A program made the position numbers and the translations under genes. Of a stretch of DNA of 64,000 bases, positions 19,311 to 28,722 are shown piece after piece; the first letter of the stretch is position 1, and each line of letters begins with the position of its first letter. Below the pieces are notes generated by a model, which saw only the letters and a list, made by a program, of their open reading frames with translations, was not told the DNA's origin and did not search any database. This DNA is from Vreelandella hamiltonii. Lineage in GTDB: Bacteria > Pseudomonadota > Gammaproteobacteria > Pseudomonadales > Halomonadaceae. The stretch spans positions 124,001 through 188,000 of the forward strand of contig NZ_BMXN01000001.1 in the NCBI RefSeq assembly GCF_014651775.1, read 5' to 3'.

Positions 19311-20030
19311 TCAATCGACGGATTTACCCGACAGACCGGCAGTGCGCTGGGCGATATGGCTGCTCAAGTCCTCTTCGCCGGCCAGTACGATGGCGTGTAC
19401 GCGACTGGACGCGCCCAGCTTGCGCAGGATGGCGGAAACATGGGTCTTGACGGTGGTTTCGGCAATCGTCAGTTCCCGCGCGATCTGCTTGTTCGACATC
19501 CCTTGGCTCATGCAGCTCAACACATCCAACTGCTTGTCGGTCAAGCGCGGTAGGCGCGCGGGTCGTTCGACGTCCTGGAGGGTGGCCGACGAGGAGACGC
19601 TGGCCGCGACAGGTGCGCGTTGGGCAGGAGGGCGGCGCATGATATCGGCAGGCAGATACAGCTGGCCCTGGAGTATCTGCTCCAGCGCCGACAACAGCTG
19701 CTGACTGGGTGTGGACTTGGGGATATAGCCCACCGCGCCTTGGGTGATGGCATCCAGCACCAGCTGGCGCTCCTGATGCGCCGAGACGATGGCTACCGGC
19801 AGCCAGGGAAAGGCGTTGCGCAACGTTTTCAACCCTTCCAGGCCGTCGGCATCCGGCAGGCTCAAGTCCAGTAGCAGCAAGTCCAGCGTGTCGTGTGCCT
19901 CGATATGCGCCATGGCTGCCGCCAGGCTGTCAGCCTCCAACAGCCGCGTGTCTGCCAGCCCGCCGCGGATGACCGCTTGAAGCGCGTCGCGAAACAGCGG
20001 GTGGTCATCGGCCACTAGTAGCGAATACAT
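19311..20030 (-). CDS. LuxR-family response regulator (ErdR/AgmR-like)
   Basis: A 239-residue regulator: N-terminal receiver with phospho-acceptor Asp55 ([13 protein letters not shown]) and a C-terminal LuxR helix-turn-helix ([25 protein letters not shown]). ATG 20030 has TAGGAG 6 bases upstream on the minus strand. It converges on the sensory operon and diverges from an acetaldehyde dehydrogenase gene, 117 bases away. In Pseudomonas, relatives (ErdR/AgmR) near NosP-NahK genes control ethanol oxidation. A role as the output of the kinases and activator of the dehydrogenase genes is a reasonable inference. Confidence 0.9.
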   Translation of the reverse strand: MYSLLVADDHPLFRDALQAVIRGGLADTRLLEADSLAAAMAHIEAHDTLDLLLLDLSLPDADGLEGLKTLRNAFPWLPVAIVSAHQERQLVLDAITQGAVGYIPKSTPSQQLLSALEQILQGQLYLPADIMRRPPAQRAPVAASVSSSATLQDVERPARLPRLTDKQLDVLSCMSQGMSNKQIARELTIAETTVKTHVSAILRKLGASSRVHAIVLAGEEDLSSHIAQRTAGLSGKSVD

Positions 20031-20147
20031 GGCATCTCCTACCAAGGAATGAGGGTGCATCCTGCCATTGGGCGATATCGGGATTGCCTTCGGTGGCCAA
20101 CACTGAATAGGCACCTTTTAATAATCATAATACTCAGGAGCAGCACC

Positions 20148-21668
20148 ATGATCTACGCCAACCCAGGTGAATCGGGCTCAGTCGTCTCGTTCGAAAAACG
20201 CTATGGCAACTACATCGGCGGTGAGTTCGTGCCACCGGTGAAGGGCCAATACTTCGACAACATTAGCCCAGTCAATGGCAAAGTGTTCTGTGAAATTCCC
20301 CGCTCCAGCGCCGAAGACATCGAAAAAGCGCTGGATGCCGCCCATCAGGCAGCGCCTGCCTGGGGCAAGACCTCCGCGCAAGAGCGCAGCAACATTCTGC
20401 TCAAGATCGCCGACCGCATAGAGCAAAACCTCGAAATGCTGGCCGTGGCCGAAACGTGGGATAACGGTAAGGCCGTGCGGGAAACGCTCAATGCCGATAT
20501 TCCGCTGGCGGTCGACCATTTCCGTTACTTCGCGGGCTGCCTGCGGTCCCAGGAGGGCACCGCTGCCGACATCGACGCCAATACCGTGGCCTATCACTTT
20601 CACGAGCCGCTGGGAGTCGTTGGGCAAATCATCCCCTGGAACTTCCCCATTCTGATGGCTGCCTGGAAGCTTGGCCCCGCGCTGGCCGCCGGTAACTGCG
20701 TGGTGCTCAAGCCCGCCGAGCAGACGCCCGCTTCCATTTTGAAAGTGGTCGAGCTGATCGGTGACCTGCTGCCGCCAGGCGTGCTCAATATCGTCAACGG
20801 TTTCGGCGCGGAAGCCGGTCAGGCGCTGGCGACCAGCAAGCGTATTGCCAAGATTGCCTTTACCGGCTCGACGCCCGTAGGGTCGCATATTCTCAAGTGC
20901 GCGGCCGAGAACATCATTCCCTCTACTGTTGAGCTGGGCGGCAAGTCGCCCAATATCTACTTCGCCGATATCATGCAGGCCGAACCGTCCTTCATCGATA
21001 AGGCGGTTGAGGGCCTGGTGCTGGCTTTCTTCAACCAGGGCGAAGTGTGTACCTGCCCGTCGCGTGCGCTGATTCAGGAGAGCATGTACGACGAGTTCAT
21101 GGCCAAAGTGCTCGAACGCACCAAAACCATCAAGCGCGGCAACCCGCTGGATACCGACGTTCAAGTGGGTGCCCAAGCCTCTCAGGAGCAGTTCGACAAG
21201 ATCATGTCCTACATGGACATCGCCCGTGACGAGGGCGCGGAGTTCCTCACTGGGGGTGACAAGGAGACCCTCGACGACAGCATCAACAGCGGTTACTACA
21301 TTCAGCCCACGCTGCTGAAAGGCAATAACCAGATGCGCGTGTTCCAGGAAGAGATCTTTGGCCCGGTGGTGGCCGTCACGACCTTCAAGGACGAAGAGGA
21401 AGCGCTGGCCATTGCCAACGACACCGAGTTTGGCCTGGGGGCAGGCGTGTGGAGTCGCGACATCAACGTGGCCTTCCGCATGGGGCGTGGCATTCAGGCA
21501 GGCCGCGTGTGGACCAACTGCTACCACCAGTACCCGGCCCATGCGGCCTTCGGTGGCTACAAGAAGTCCGGGGTTGGTCGTGAAACCCACAAGGTCGCGC
21601 TGGAGCACTACCAGCAGACCAAAAACCTGCTGGTCAGCTACGACATCAATCCGCTGGGCTTTTTCTAG
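20148..21668 (+). CDS. NAD-dependent aldehyde dehydrogenase, acetaldehyde type (ExaC/AcoD-like)
   Basis: A 506-residue aldehyde dehydrogenase. The N-terminus [23 protein letters not shown] is characteristic of the acetaldehyde dehydrogenase II (AcoD/ExaC) group. Catalytic residues are Cys301 ([11 protein letters not shown]) and Glu262 (VELGGKSPN), with the NAD-binding [10 protein letters not shown] and FTGSTPVG. It oxidises acetaldehyde to acetate. ATG 20148 has CAGGAG upstream. It precedes an alcohol dehydrogenase gene, and the pair gives an alcohol to acid route next to an ErdR-like regulator. Confidence 0.93.
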   Translation: MIYANPGESGSVVSFEKRYGNYIGGEFVPPVKGQYFDNISPVNGKVFCEIPRSSAEDIEKALDAAHQAAPAWGKTSAQERSNILLKIADRIEQNLEMLAVAETWDNGKAVRETLNADIPLAVDHFRYFAGCLRSQEGTAADIDANTVAYHFHEPLGVVGQIIPWNFPILMAAWKLGPALAAGNCVVLKPAEQTPASILKVVELIGDLLPPGVLNIVNGFGAEAGQALATSKRIAKIAFTGSTPVGSHILKCAAENIIPSTVELGGKSPNIYFADIMQAEPSFIDKAVEGLVLAFFNQGEVCTCPSRALIQESMYDEFMAKVLERTKTIKRGNPLDTDVQVGAQASQEQFDKIMSYMDIARDEGAEFLTGGDKETLDDSINSGYYIQPTLLKGNNQMRVFQEEIFGPVVAVTTFKDEEEALAIANDTEFGLGAGVWSRDINVAFRMGRGIQAGRVWTNCYHQYPAHAAFGGYKKSGVGRETHKVALEHYQQTKNLLVSYDINPLGFF

Positions 21669-21687
21669 CCTGCGTCTATGTATAACG

Positions 21688-21709
21688 CCGCCCGGCATCT
21701 GCCGGGCGG
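21688..21709 (+). terminator. Hairpin after the aldehyde dehydrogenase, weak terminator
   Basis: CCGCCCGGCA and TGCCGGGCGG are exact complements around TC. The following TATTGTC is poor in T, so termination is probably partial and the alcohol dehydrogenase could be reached by read-through. Confidence 0.55.
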
Positions 21710-21791
21710 TATTGTCAGTCCCCCCTGACGCTGACTCTATTGATAAGAGCCGTTTTCAAATGGCCGTATCGACCATCAAGAGGAGTTGCAC

Positions 21792-22820
21792 ATGGATAGC
21801 ACAATGCGCGCGGCAGTGGTTCGCGAGTTTGGCCAGCCGCTGGTCATCGAAGAAGTCGATGTACCTCGTCCCAAACAGGGCGAAGTATTGATGAAAGTGG
21901 CGGCCTCCGGGGTTTGCCATACCGATTTACACGCCGCCCACGGTGATTGGCCGGTCAAGCCTTCGCCACCGTTCATTCCCGGGCATGAGGGCGTCGGCTA
22001 CATCGTGGCCGTGGGAGAGGGCGTCTCCCACGTCAAAGAGGGGGACCGCATTGGTGTGCCCTGGCTCTACTCCGCCTGTGGCTACTGCGAGCACTGCCTG
22101 GGCGGGTGGGAGACGCTGTGCGAATCTCAGCAAAACACCGGCTATAGCGTCAACGGCGGCTTTGCCGACTATACATTGGCAGATGCAGGCTATGTGGGGC
22201 GCCTGCCGGAGTCGGTGGATTTCATCGGCATCGCTCCGGTGCTGTGCGCTGGGGTGACGGTCTATAAAGGCTTGAAGATGACCGACACTCGCCCGGGCCA
22301 GTGGGTGGTGATCTCCGGGATTGGTGGGCTGGGGCACATGGCCGTGCAGTATGCCAAGGCCATGGGGCTGAACGTCGCAGCGGTGGATATCGATGACGGC
22401 AAGCTGGCCCTGGCTGAACGCCTGGGAGCGACGGTGACGGTCAACGCCATGAAAACTGACCCGGCGGCCTATCTGAAGAAGAACATTGGCGGAGCCCATG
22501 GGGCATTGGTCACGGCCGTTTCACCGAAAGCCTTCGATCAGGCGCAAAACATGCTGCGTCGCGGTGGCACGCTGGTGCTGAATGGGCTGCCGCCTGGTGA
22601 TTTCCCGCTGCCGATCTTCAGCACGGTACTCAACGGCATTACCATTCGCGGGTCCATCGTCGGTACACGCAGCGACCTGCAGGAAGCGCTGGACTTCGCC
22701 GCCGAAGGCAAGGTCACGGCCACAGTAGCCACCGACACGCTGGACAACATCAACGACGTTTTCCAACGCATGATCGACGGCAAGATCGAAGGCCGTATCG
22801 TATTGGACATGGCGAGCTAA
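21792..22820 (+). CDS. adhP: Zinc-dependent alcohol dehydrogenase (AdhP/AdhA type)
   Basis: A 342-residue medium-chain dehydrogenase. Catalytic zinc ligands are Cys42 (SGVCHTDLH), His65 and Glu66 (PGHEGVG), plus the later Cys; the structural zinc site is Cys96, Cys99, Cys102 and Cys110 (CGYCEHC, LC). NAD binding is at [17 protein letters not shown]. It interconverts ethanol and other primary alcohols with aldehydes. ATG 21792 has AGGAG 6 bases upstream. It lies downstream of the acetaldehyde dehydrogenase gene on the same strand. Confidence 0.93.
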   Translation: MDSTMRAAVVREFGQPLVIEEVDVPRPKQGEVLMKVAASGVCHTDLHAAHGDWPVKPSPPFIPGHEGVGYIVAVGEGVSHVKEGDRIGVPWLYSACGYCEHCLGGWETLCESQQNTGYSVNGGFADYTLADAGYVGRLPESVDFIGIAPVLCAGVTVYKGLKMTDTRPGQWVVISGIGGLGHMAVQYAKAMGLNVAAVDIDDGKLALAERLGATVTVNAMKTDPAAYLKKNIGGAHGALVTAVSPKAFDQAQNMLRRGGTLVLNGLPPGDFPLPIFSTVLNGITIRGSIVGTRSDLQEALDFAAEGKVTATVATDTLDNINDVFQRMIDGKIEGRIVLDMAS

Positions 22821-22888
22821 TCGCCAGTGAATGGCATCACCTCAGGGGAGGGCTACTTCCCCTATTTCAGTACTTCACCCCAGGTGCG

Positions 22889-24625
22889 CTAACGGCCACC
22901 ACCTAGCCAACGCCAAGCCACACTTTCGGCGTGAGCAAGCGTACGGACGACCGCCAGTTTGCCTGTTTCACGCTTGATGCCTGCGCGCTTCAGTTTCAAC
23001 GCCAGGCGGGGCGGTAGCCCCACGAAGATGATCCCTACGCCTTGCTCGCCCAGCTCTCGGCGCAGCGACTCCAGTGCCACGATGGCGGTGGTGTCCAGGC
23101 TGGGCACCTCGTGCATGTCCAGCACGACCATACGAACGTCGGGGTCCACGATGCGTAGCGTGGCGATGGCCTTTTCGGCGGCGCCAAAAAACAGCGGGCC
23201 GCTCATCCTGTAGAGCGCGGCCTCTGGTGGAAAGCACTCTCCTGTAGAGGGTGAGTCCAGGCGCTGAGTATGGGTCAGTTGAGCCATTCGGCGGATGAAC
23301 AGGGCGGCTGCCAGCCCGATACCGACGGCCACCGCGATGACCATATCGAAAATCACCGTCAGCCCGAAGCAGATGAGCAGCACCGCCACATCGCTGGCGG
23401 GGGCGCTTTTCAGCGTATGCATGAAGTGGCGCGCCTCGCTCATGTTCCAGGCAATGATGAACAGCAGTGCCGCCAGAGAGGCCATGGGAACAAACCCCAA
23501 CAGGCCTGCCAACGCCACCACGGCCAGCAACACCACCAGCGAATGCACCACGGCAGCGATAGGTGAAAAGGCACCGCTCTTGACGTTGGTGGCAGTCCGA
23601 GCCAAGGCCGCCGTGGCGGTAATGCCACCAAAAAAAGGCACCACCATGTTGCCCAGGCCTTGGCCAATGAGCTCGGCATTGGGGTCGTGGCGGGTGCGTG
23701 TCAAACCATCCGCTACAACGGCACACAGTAGCGACTCGATGGCGGCCAGTAGCGCGATGGCCAGGGCGGGGCCCAGCAGCGCCTGAATCAAGGCAAAATC
23801 GATCACCAGTGGCTGACCATCGGCGCCGGGAAAATGCCACGGGGCGATCAGCCCAGGGGCGAAAGGGGGAATGCCGTTGCCGTGTTCACCGCCAAGCTCC
23901 CAACTGAAGCGAGACGCAATGGTGTCCACTTCTATTCCGCCCCACAGTAACAGCGTGGCGGCCAACGTACCGATGGCCAGGCCTGCCAGCGGCGCGGGGA
24001 GGGGAGTGTGCAAGCGTGGCCAAACCAATAGCACGGCCAGCGTGACCAGTCCCACGCTGAGCTCTTCCAGCGACAGGCTCGGCAGTGCCTGGCCAATCAA
24101 CAGCAGGTTGTGCAGGGTACTGTCGCCGAGCGTAATGCCGCTCAAACCCAGAAAGTCAGGCAGCTGCAGCAGCGCAATCACCACGCCGATGCCCGCTGTA
24201 AAGCCAAGAATGACCGGGTAGGGCACGTATTGGATCAGGCTGCCCAGCCTGGAAAGCCCGAGGGCCACCAGGATGACGCCCGCCATGAACGTGGCAATGA
24301 GCAGTCCGCCGAGACCATGGTGGGCGACGATAGGAAAGAGGATGACCACGAACGCTGCCGTTGGGCCGGAGATGTTGAACCGCGACCCTCCGGTCAAGGC
24401 AATGATGGCACCGGCGACGATGGCGGTGTAAAGGCCGTGTTGTGGGGGCACTCCTGTGGCTACGGCCAAGGCCATGGAGAGGGGCACCGCGACCACGCCG
24501 ATGGTCAATCCCGCCAGAACATCGCGCTTCAACCGATCCAGCGTATAGCCTTCACGCCACGCCTGTAACAGAGCACTACCAGGCATCGGGAATACATATC
24601 CCGACGTGCGAGCGTCACGAGACAT
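22889..24625 (-). CDS. SulP-family anion transporter with STAS domain
   Basis: A 578-residue carrier. The SulP core has ~12-14 membrane segments, with RDVLAGLTIGVVAVPLSMALA, GLYTAIVAGAIIALTGGSRFNISGP (the FNISGPT segment) and a gating region; the last ~120 residues are a STAS domain (PLFFGAAEKAI, VVLDMHEVPSLDTTAIVAL). It could move sulfate, bicarbonate or dicarboxylate; the sequence does not decide. ATG 24625 has AGGAGG upstream. It is convergent with adhP; a weak stem AGGGGA/TCCCCT lies in the gap near 22844-22863. Confidence 0.9.
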   Translation of the reverse strand: MSRDARTSGYVFPMPGSALLQAWREGYTLDRLKRDVLAGLTIGVVAVPLSMALAVATGVPPQHGLYTAIVAGAIIALTGGSRFNISGPTAAFVVILFPIVAHHGLGGLLIATFMAGVILVALGLSRLGSLIQYVPYPVILGFTAGIGVVIALLQLPDFLGLSGITLGDSTLHNLLLIGQALPSLSLEELSVGLVTLAVLLVWPRLHTPLPAPLAGLAIGTLAATLLLWGGIEVDTIASRFSWELGGEHGNGIPPFAPGLIAPWHFPGADGQPLVIDFALIQALLGPALAIALLAAIESLLCAVVADGLTRTRHDPNAELIGQGLGNMVVPFFGGITATAALARTATNVKSGAFSPIAAVVHSLVVLLAVVALAGLLGFVPMASLAALLFIIAWNMSEARHFMHTLKSAPASDVAVLLICFGLTVIFDMVIAVAVGIGLAAALFIRRMAQLTHTQRLDSPSTGECFPPEAALYRMSGPLFFGAAEKAIATLRIVDPDVRMVVLDMHEVPSLDTTAIVALESLRRELGEQGVGIIFVGLPPRLALKLKRAGIKRETGKLAVVRTLAHAESVAWRWLGGGR

Positions 24626-24728
24626 GGGAAAGCCTCCTCAACGATAAGCCAAACAAGCTCTTACGCTACGCCTGAGCCTGCGTTCTCACAACAAGGCGTT
24701 AGTCTCGACCGTTCGTCTCGAACAGGCA

Positions 24729-24757
24729 TAAAAAAATCCCGGCACGGTGGCCGGGAT
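24729..24757 (-). terminator. Rho-independent terminator of betT
   Basis: Read on the minus strand, ATCCCGGC pairs with GCCGGGAT (8 bp, 6-base loop) and is followed by seven T's (the A-run 24729-24735 on the plus strand). It lies 28 bases after the betT stop. Confidence 0.9.
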
Positions 24758-24784
24758 AGAGATTGCAGGGAGAACGTGCTGACG

Positions 24785-26833
24785 CTACATCTGGGCGTCT
24801 TCTGGTGGCTCGCCGATGGTGCCGGGCATGGCTTGCACATGGCCCATCTGCTCCCCGGCCAGGGTCAGGAAGTGCAGGTGGCGTTCGTACTCGGCCACCA
24901 GATCGCCAATCACCTGACCACGGGTATAGCCGTTGAGGTCTTTATCCTGGCCGCCTTCGGCCAGATAGACATCCAGGCGCACGTAGAAGTCATCGTCTGC
25001 CGGGATGAAGCTCGGGGTGCGCATGCGGTGCGGGCAGACCTGATAGACAAAGCTGGTGGCTTCGCCAAAGTCGACCTGCAGCGTCAAGGTGGGCAGCGAC
25101 TCGCCTTCCACCTGCTCTTCGGTCACGTTGGCGGTTTGGCCACGGCTTTCGAGCTCCTGGGCAAACTGGGTCATGGCGGGACGGATCGCGTGCTCGATGG
25201 TGGCCGCTGCCCCGGCACGGTTGGAGGTATCCAGCGCACGGTCCAGGCGCTCGCGCCAATCGCCGCCAGGCGCACTACCTGCAATCATGCGGCGTGCATC
25301 GGCCTTGCTGCCTTCCAGCTTCAAGGCTTTGTAGGTGCCTACCATGATGGCAAAAATCACCACCGAGAACGGTAGGGCGGTGATCACCACGGCGCTTTGC
25401 AGCGCGTTCAGTCCGCCTGCCATCAGCAGTGCCACGGTAATCAGGCCGATCACGGCCGACCAGAAAATGCGCAGCTTCACTGGGGCATCATGGTTCACGT
25501 CGCTCAGAATCGAGGTGAAGTTGGCCAGTACCAAAGCGCCGGAGTCGGCGGAAGTAATGAAGAACACAATGCCCAGCACGGTGACCACGGCGGCGGTGAT
25601 ACCGACGTAGGGGTAGTACTCCAGCAACGTGTAGAGGGTGGTTTGCGGCGAGTTCAACGCCTGTTCGCCCAGCTCGACGACGCCTTGATTGGCGACCAGC
25701 TCGATACCGCTGTTACCGAAAATGGACATCCACACCATCATGAACGACAGCGGAATGAACAGCGCACCGGCGACGAATTGGCGAATGGTGCGGCCACGAG
25801 AAATACGCGCCAGGAACAGGCCCACGAAAGGCGTCCAGGCAATCCACCAGCCCCAGAAGAAAATGGTCCACCACATTTTCCACTCCTGGGCGCCTTCATC
25901 GGCAAACGCGTAGGTATCGAAGCTGGCGGCGACAAACCCGGAGAGATAGTCACCGGCGTTGTTCACCACCTTGTCGAGCAGGGTCAGGGTATCGCCAGAA
26001 AACAGCACGAACAGCATCAGCGCCAGCGCCAATAGCATGTTGAACTCGGAGAGGCGGCGAATGCCCTTCTCGACCCCGGTCACCACAGAAATGGTGGCCA
26101 GCACCACGACCAGACCAATCAGGATGATCTGTACCGTCAACGTCTCGGGAACGTCGAACATGTAGTTGAGGCCGTAATTGAGCTGCAGAACGCCAATCCC
26201 AAGACTGGTGGCGATACCGAACACGGTGGAAATGACCGCCGTGATATCCACGGCATTACCGATGGGGCCGTGGATGCGCTTGCCCAGCAGTGGGTAGAGG
26301 GCGCTGCGGATCGCCAGTGGCAAGCGGTGGCGGTAGCTGAAGTAGGCGAGTGCCATGCCCATCAGCACGTAGAGCCCCCATCCCGAAAGCCCCCAGTGCA
26401 GGTAAGTCTGAACGACAGCGTTGCGCATGGCCTCTTGGCTTTCAGGCGTCAGGTCCGGCGGGGCCAGGTAGTGGGCCACCGGCTCTGCCACGCTGAAAAA
26501 CAACAGGTCAATGCCAATACCGGCGGCAAACAGCATGGCGGACCAGGAGAGCAGTGAGAACTCCGGGCGTGAATGGTCCGGGCCCAGGCGTATGTTGCCG
26601 AAGCGCGACATGCCGATCAGTACCACGAACACCAGGTAGGCGACGATGGCGAGCATGTAGTACCAGCCGAAGGTGGTGCTGACCCAGGCCAGGCCCGCGT
26701 CGAAGAAAGCGCCTGCCTGCTCGGTAAACAGCATGGTCATCACCAGAAAGATGAGTATACCGGCGACGCTGCCGTGGAAAACCACGGGGTTGAGTCGATC
26801 CCGCGAGGGGAGGGTCGAGTTGTCTTTCGCCAT
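24785..26833 (-). CDS. betT: BCCT-family choline/betaine transporter (BetT-like)
   Basis: A 682-residue, 12-segment osmolyte carrier. The BetT hallmark FAAGIGIDLLFFSVAEPVAH is present, as is the aromatic substrate-site region WTIFFWGWWIAWTPFVGLFLARI and RGRTIRQF. The last ~150 residues are a long cytoplasmic tail, as in choline-specific BetT proteins, which senses osmotic conditions. Choline uptake feeds glycine-betaine synthesis, which fits a halophile. No betA, betB or betI is in the window. It stands alone and has its own terminator. Confidence 0.92.
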   Translation of the reverse strand: MAKDNSTLPSRDRLNPVVFHGSVAGILIFLVMTMLFTEQAGAFFDAGLAWVSTTFGWYYMLAIVAYLVFVVLIGMSRFGNIRLGPDHSRPEFSLLSWSAMLFAAGIGIDLLFFSVAEPVAHYLAPPDLTPESQEAMRNAVVQTYLHWGLSGWGLYVLMGMALAYFSYRHRLPLAIRSALYPLLGKRIHGPIGNAVDITAVISTVFGIATSLGIGVLQLNYGLNYMFDVPETLTVQIILIGLVVVLATISVVTGVEKGIRRLSEFNMLLALALMLFVLFSGDTLTLLDKVVNNAGDYLSGFVAASFDTYAFADEGAQEWKMWWTIFFWGWWIAWTPFVGLFLARISRGRTIRQFVAGALFIPLSFMMVWMSIFGNSGIELVANQGVVELGEQALNSPQTTLYTLLEYYPYVGITAAVVTVLGIVFFITSADSGALVLANFTSILSDVNHDAPVKLRIFWSAVIGLITVALLMAGGLNALQSAVVITALPFSVVIFAIMVGTYKALKLEGSKADARRMIAGSAPGGDWRERLDRALDTSNRAGAAATIEHAIRPAMTQFAQELESRGQTANVTEEQVEGESLPTLTLQVDFGEATSFVYQVCPHRMRTPSFIPADDDFYVRLDVYLAEGGQDKDLNGYTRGQVIGDLVAEYERHLHFLTLAGEQMGHVQAMPGTIGEPPEDAQM

Positions 26834-26966
26834 GGAGGCGGACTCCTGTTGTTAAGACAAGGGAAGAATTATTTTTGAATGAACGTTCAAATAAAATACG
26901 CGGTTTGCTACGCCAGTTCAAGTGACGAGCCAACCACGTAAAATGATGAAACAGGAGTATAGATAG

Positions 26967-26995
26967 CCCTGCGCCCAGCAGAGCTGGGCGCAGGG
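26967..26995 (-). terminator. Strong hairpin after the Spy-like gene
   Basis: CCCTGCGCCCAGC and GCTGGGCGCAGGG are a perfect 13-bp stem around AGA. On the minus strand it lies 27 bases after the Spy-like stop. The following sequence is not T-rich, so it may stabilise the message end or end transcription weakly; it also faces the betT promoter. Confidence 0.6.
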
Positions 26996-27021
26996 TGGCA
27001 GGACGAACGTTAAATCAACGC

Positions 27022-27408
27022 TTATTCAGCATTGGCCTGATCACCGTGGCGGCCACCACGCTTGCCGTGCTCCTGACGGTATTCGGCGTGCACCTCGTGC
27101 ATGGCATCCCGCAGTGCCTGCTGCTCTTCATCTGACAGAATTTCTGCAACGCGGGCCTGATGCTCCTCACGCAGCGCCATGACCGCTTCACGATGCTCGG
27201 CATGGGCCTGATTCAGCGCGGTTTGCTGCTCTTCGCTCAGCTCGGCGCGCTGGTAAACTTCCTGGCGGCGCTCTTCCATGCGCTCGTGCATGGCTTCACG
27301 GTCCATGCCACGGTGCTCATGATGGTCGGCTTGCGCGGTGAACGCCAGGGGCATAAGGGCAATGGCCAGAAAGGCAGGAGCAAAACGTTGGCTAAGAGAC
27401 ATTTTCAT
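27022..27408 (-). CDS. Small periplasmic Spy/CpxP-like protein
   Basis: A 128-residue protein with a signal peptide ending at FTAQA, then a mature part that is almost wholly charged helix. It is rich in Glu, Gln, His and Arg (HHEHRGMDREAMHERMEERR, ELSEEQQTALNQ, ILSDEEQQALRD) and carries two LSxEQQ-type repeats like the LTxxQ motifs of Spy/CpxP. These bind unfolded proteins or metals in the periplasm. The His-rich N-terminus suggests metal binding. ATG 27408 has GAGG 6 bases upstream. The exact role is inference. Confidence 0.75.
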   Translation of the reverse strand: MKMSLSQRFAPAFLAIALMPLAFTAQADHHEHRGMDREAMHERMEERRQEVYQRAELSEEQQTALNQAHAEHREAVMALREEHQARVAEILSDEEQQALRDAMHEVHAEYRQEHGKRGGRHGDQANAE

Positions 27409-27566
27409 GGCATACCTCATGGGTCATTAATGGGCTAATGTTGACCATGGCAGTATCCAGGGGCTTGGTGTAAATCGGTTGCAGGAAGTGTGCAACAACC
27501 GTGGTCTTATGCGGAGGGGCAAGGATCACGCCACAGGGTGAGGGGAACAGGAAACAGGAGAACACC

Positions 27567-28499
27567 ATGCCAGAACTTGGATTCATTGGCCGCTATGCGC
27601 GCCTGGGCGCGCTGGTAGCGCTGCTCAGTGGCTGTGGCGCCACCCATCAGGCCAGCCAGGGTGAACCGGCCATCGAACGCCAGGGCCTGCGGGAGGCGCT
27701 GCCGTTCACGGCGCTGGTCCAGCAGCGCTATACCCCGGACGACTGGCCCGAGCCGCTGGTGGCCGATGTGCTGCTCCCCCGCACCGAGGGCGCGGGCCTG
27801 CGTCCAGCCGCCCTGCTGGTGCATGGGGGCGGTTGGCGTAACCGCAGCCGTGACGACATGGCAGGCATTGCCCGGCAGCTGGCTGAACAGGGCTACGTCA
27901 CCGTCAATATCGAACACCGCTTCGTACCGGAATATCGTTTCCCCGCCCAGCTGCACGACTTGCAGCAGGCCATGGCCTGGCTGCATCGCCATGCCGACGA
28001 GTGGCAAGTGGATACGAACCGCATTGTCGGCGTGGGCTTTTCCTCAGGGGCTCACCTGGTGAGCCTGTTGGCGCTGGCGGGCAGTGAAGGCCCCCTGGCA
28101 CACCCCTACGGCGGCGAGCATGCCCGGCTGGCGGCGGTGCTGGCCGGCGGTTTGCCCAGCGACTTGCTGAAGTTCAACGATGGGCGGCTGGTGGTGGACT
28201 TCATTGGTGGTACGCGCGCAGAGAAGCGTGACGCGTATGCCCTGGCATCGCCCGCGCGGCAAATCACACCTCAAGCACCGCCGTTCTTCTTGTTTCACGG
28301 CCGCTGGGATCGGCTCGTGCCCGTCGATCACGCCACCGATTTTTATGCCGCGCTTCAGGCGCAAGGTACGCCCAGCGAGCTGTATCTTCAGCGTGGCCGA
28401 GGCCATTTCGCCAGCTTCCTGCTGCGTGGCAGTGCCATCGAGGCAGGTATCGCGTTTCTGAATCAGCAGGTTCAGCCGGAGGGCAGGCGCGGGAACTAG
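27567..28499 (+). CDS. Alpha/beta hydrolase (esterase-like) lipoprotein
   Basis: A 310-residue hydrolase. The signal has a lipobox LLSGC (Cys at about residue 22), so it is probably anchored in a membrane facing the periplasm. The oxyanion motif is HGGGWRNRSR and the nucleophile elbow is GVGFSSGAH (Ser in GxSxG). Later motifs DRLVPVDHA and GRGHFASF carry the Asp and His of the triad. This is the BD-FAE/esterase type; the substrate is unknown. ATG 27567 has CAGGAG upstream. Its last 10 codons form the left copy of a 33-bp direct repeat. Confidence 0.87.
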   Translation: MPELGFIGRYARLGALVALLSGCGATHQASQGEPAIERQGLREALPFTALVQQRYTPDDWPEPLVADVLLPRTEGAGLRPAALLVHGGGWRNRSRDDMAGIARQLAEQGYVTVNIEHRFVPEYRFPAQLHDLQQAMAWLHRHADEWQVDTNRIVGVGFSSGAHLVSLLALAGSEGPLAHPYGGEHARLAAVLAGGLPSDLLKFNDGRLVVDFIGGTRAEKRDAYALASPARQITPQAPPFFLFHGRWDRLVPVDHATDFYAALQAQGTPSELYLQRGRGHFASFLLRGSAIEAGIAFLNQQVQPEGRRGN

Positions 28500-28500
28500 A
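28468..28500. repeat. 33-bp direct repeat, left copy
   Basis: The sequence begins AGGTTCAGCCGGAGGGCAGG and ends with ACTAGA. It recurs at 31417-31449 with one mismatch (32 of 33). This copy codes for the end of the hydrolase (VQPEGRRGN and stop). The two copies enclose the ligase-SBF gene pair. Confidence 0.9.
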
Positions 28501-28530
28501 TGTCAGAGGGTTGTGTGAGGGCCGAGCTGA

Positions 28531-28566
28531 CGGGGCCAGTGCGTCTTGCGCTTGGCCCGTTTTTTA
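28531..28566 (+). terminator. Probable terminator after the hydrolase gene
   Basis: CGGGGCCAG and CTTGGCCCG can pair (imperfect, one bulged G and one G-U) around a loop that includes GCGTCTTGCG, followed by TTTTTTATTT. It lies 32 bases after the stop, inside the repeat-bounded segment. Confidence 0.7.
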
Positions 28567-28722
28567 TTTGACGCCCCACCTGGCGAAAGCAAAAATTAAA
28601 ACGGTTGACTTAAACTCAGCGGCTGCGTTATTCCATGGAGAGCCTGTGCGGTAGAAAAACATGTAGAAAGCTAATAAAAACAATGGCCCCTTCATGAAAG
28701 GGCCCCAACGAAGAGAATGTGC

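Noticed and set aside
20031-20147. Sigma-54 promoter in front of the acetaldehyde dehydrogenase, as known for some AcoD operons
   Set aside because: No TGGCAC-N5-TTGC-like element is present; CATAAT at 20126 is only a possible -10.
28684-28706. Stem GGCCCCTT/AAAGGGCC before the acyl-CoA ligase as a riboswitch or terminator
   Set aside because: The stem has a central mismatch and no T-run; too weak to support a regulatory call.
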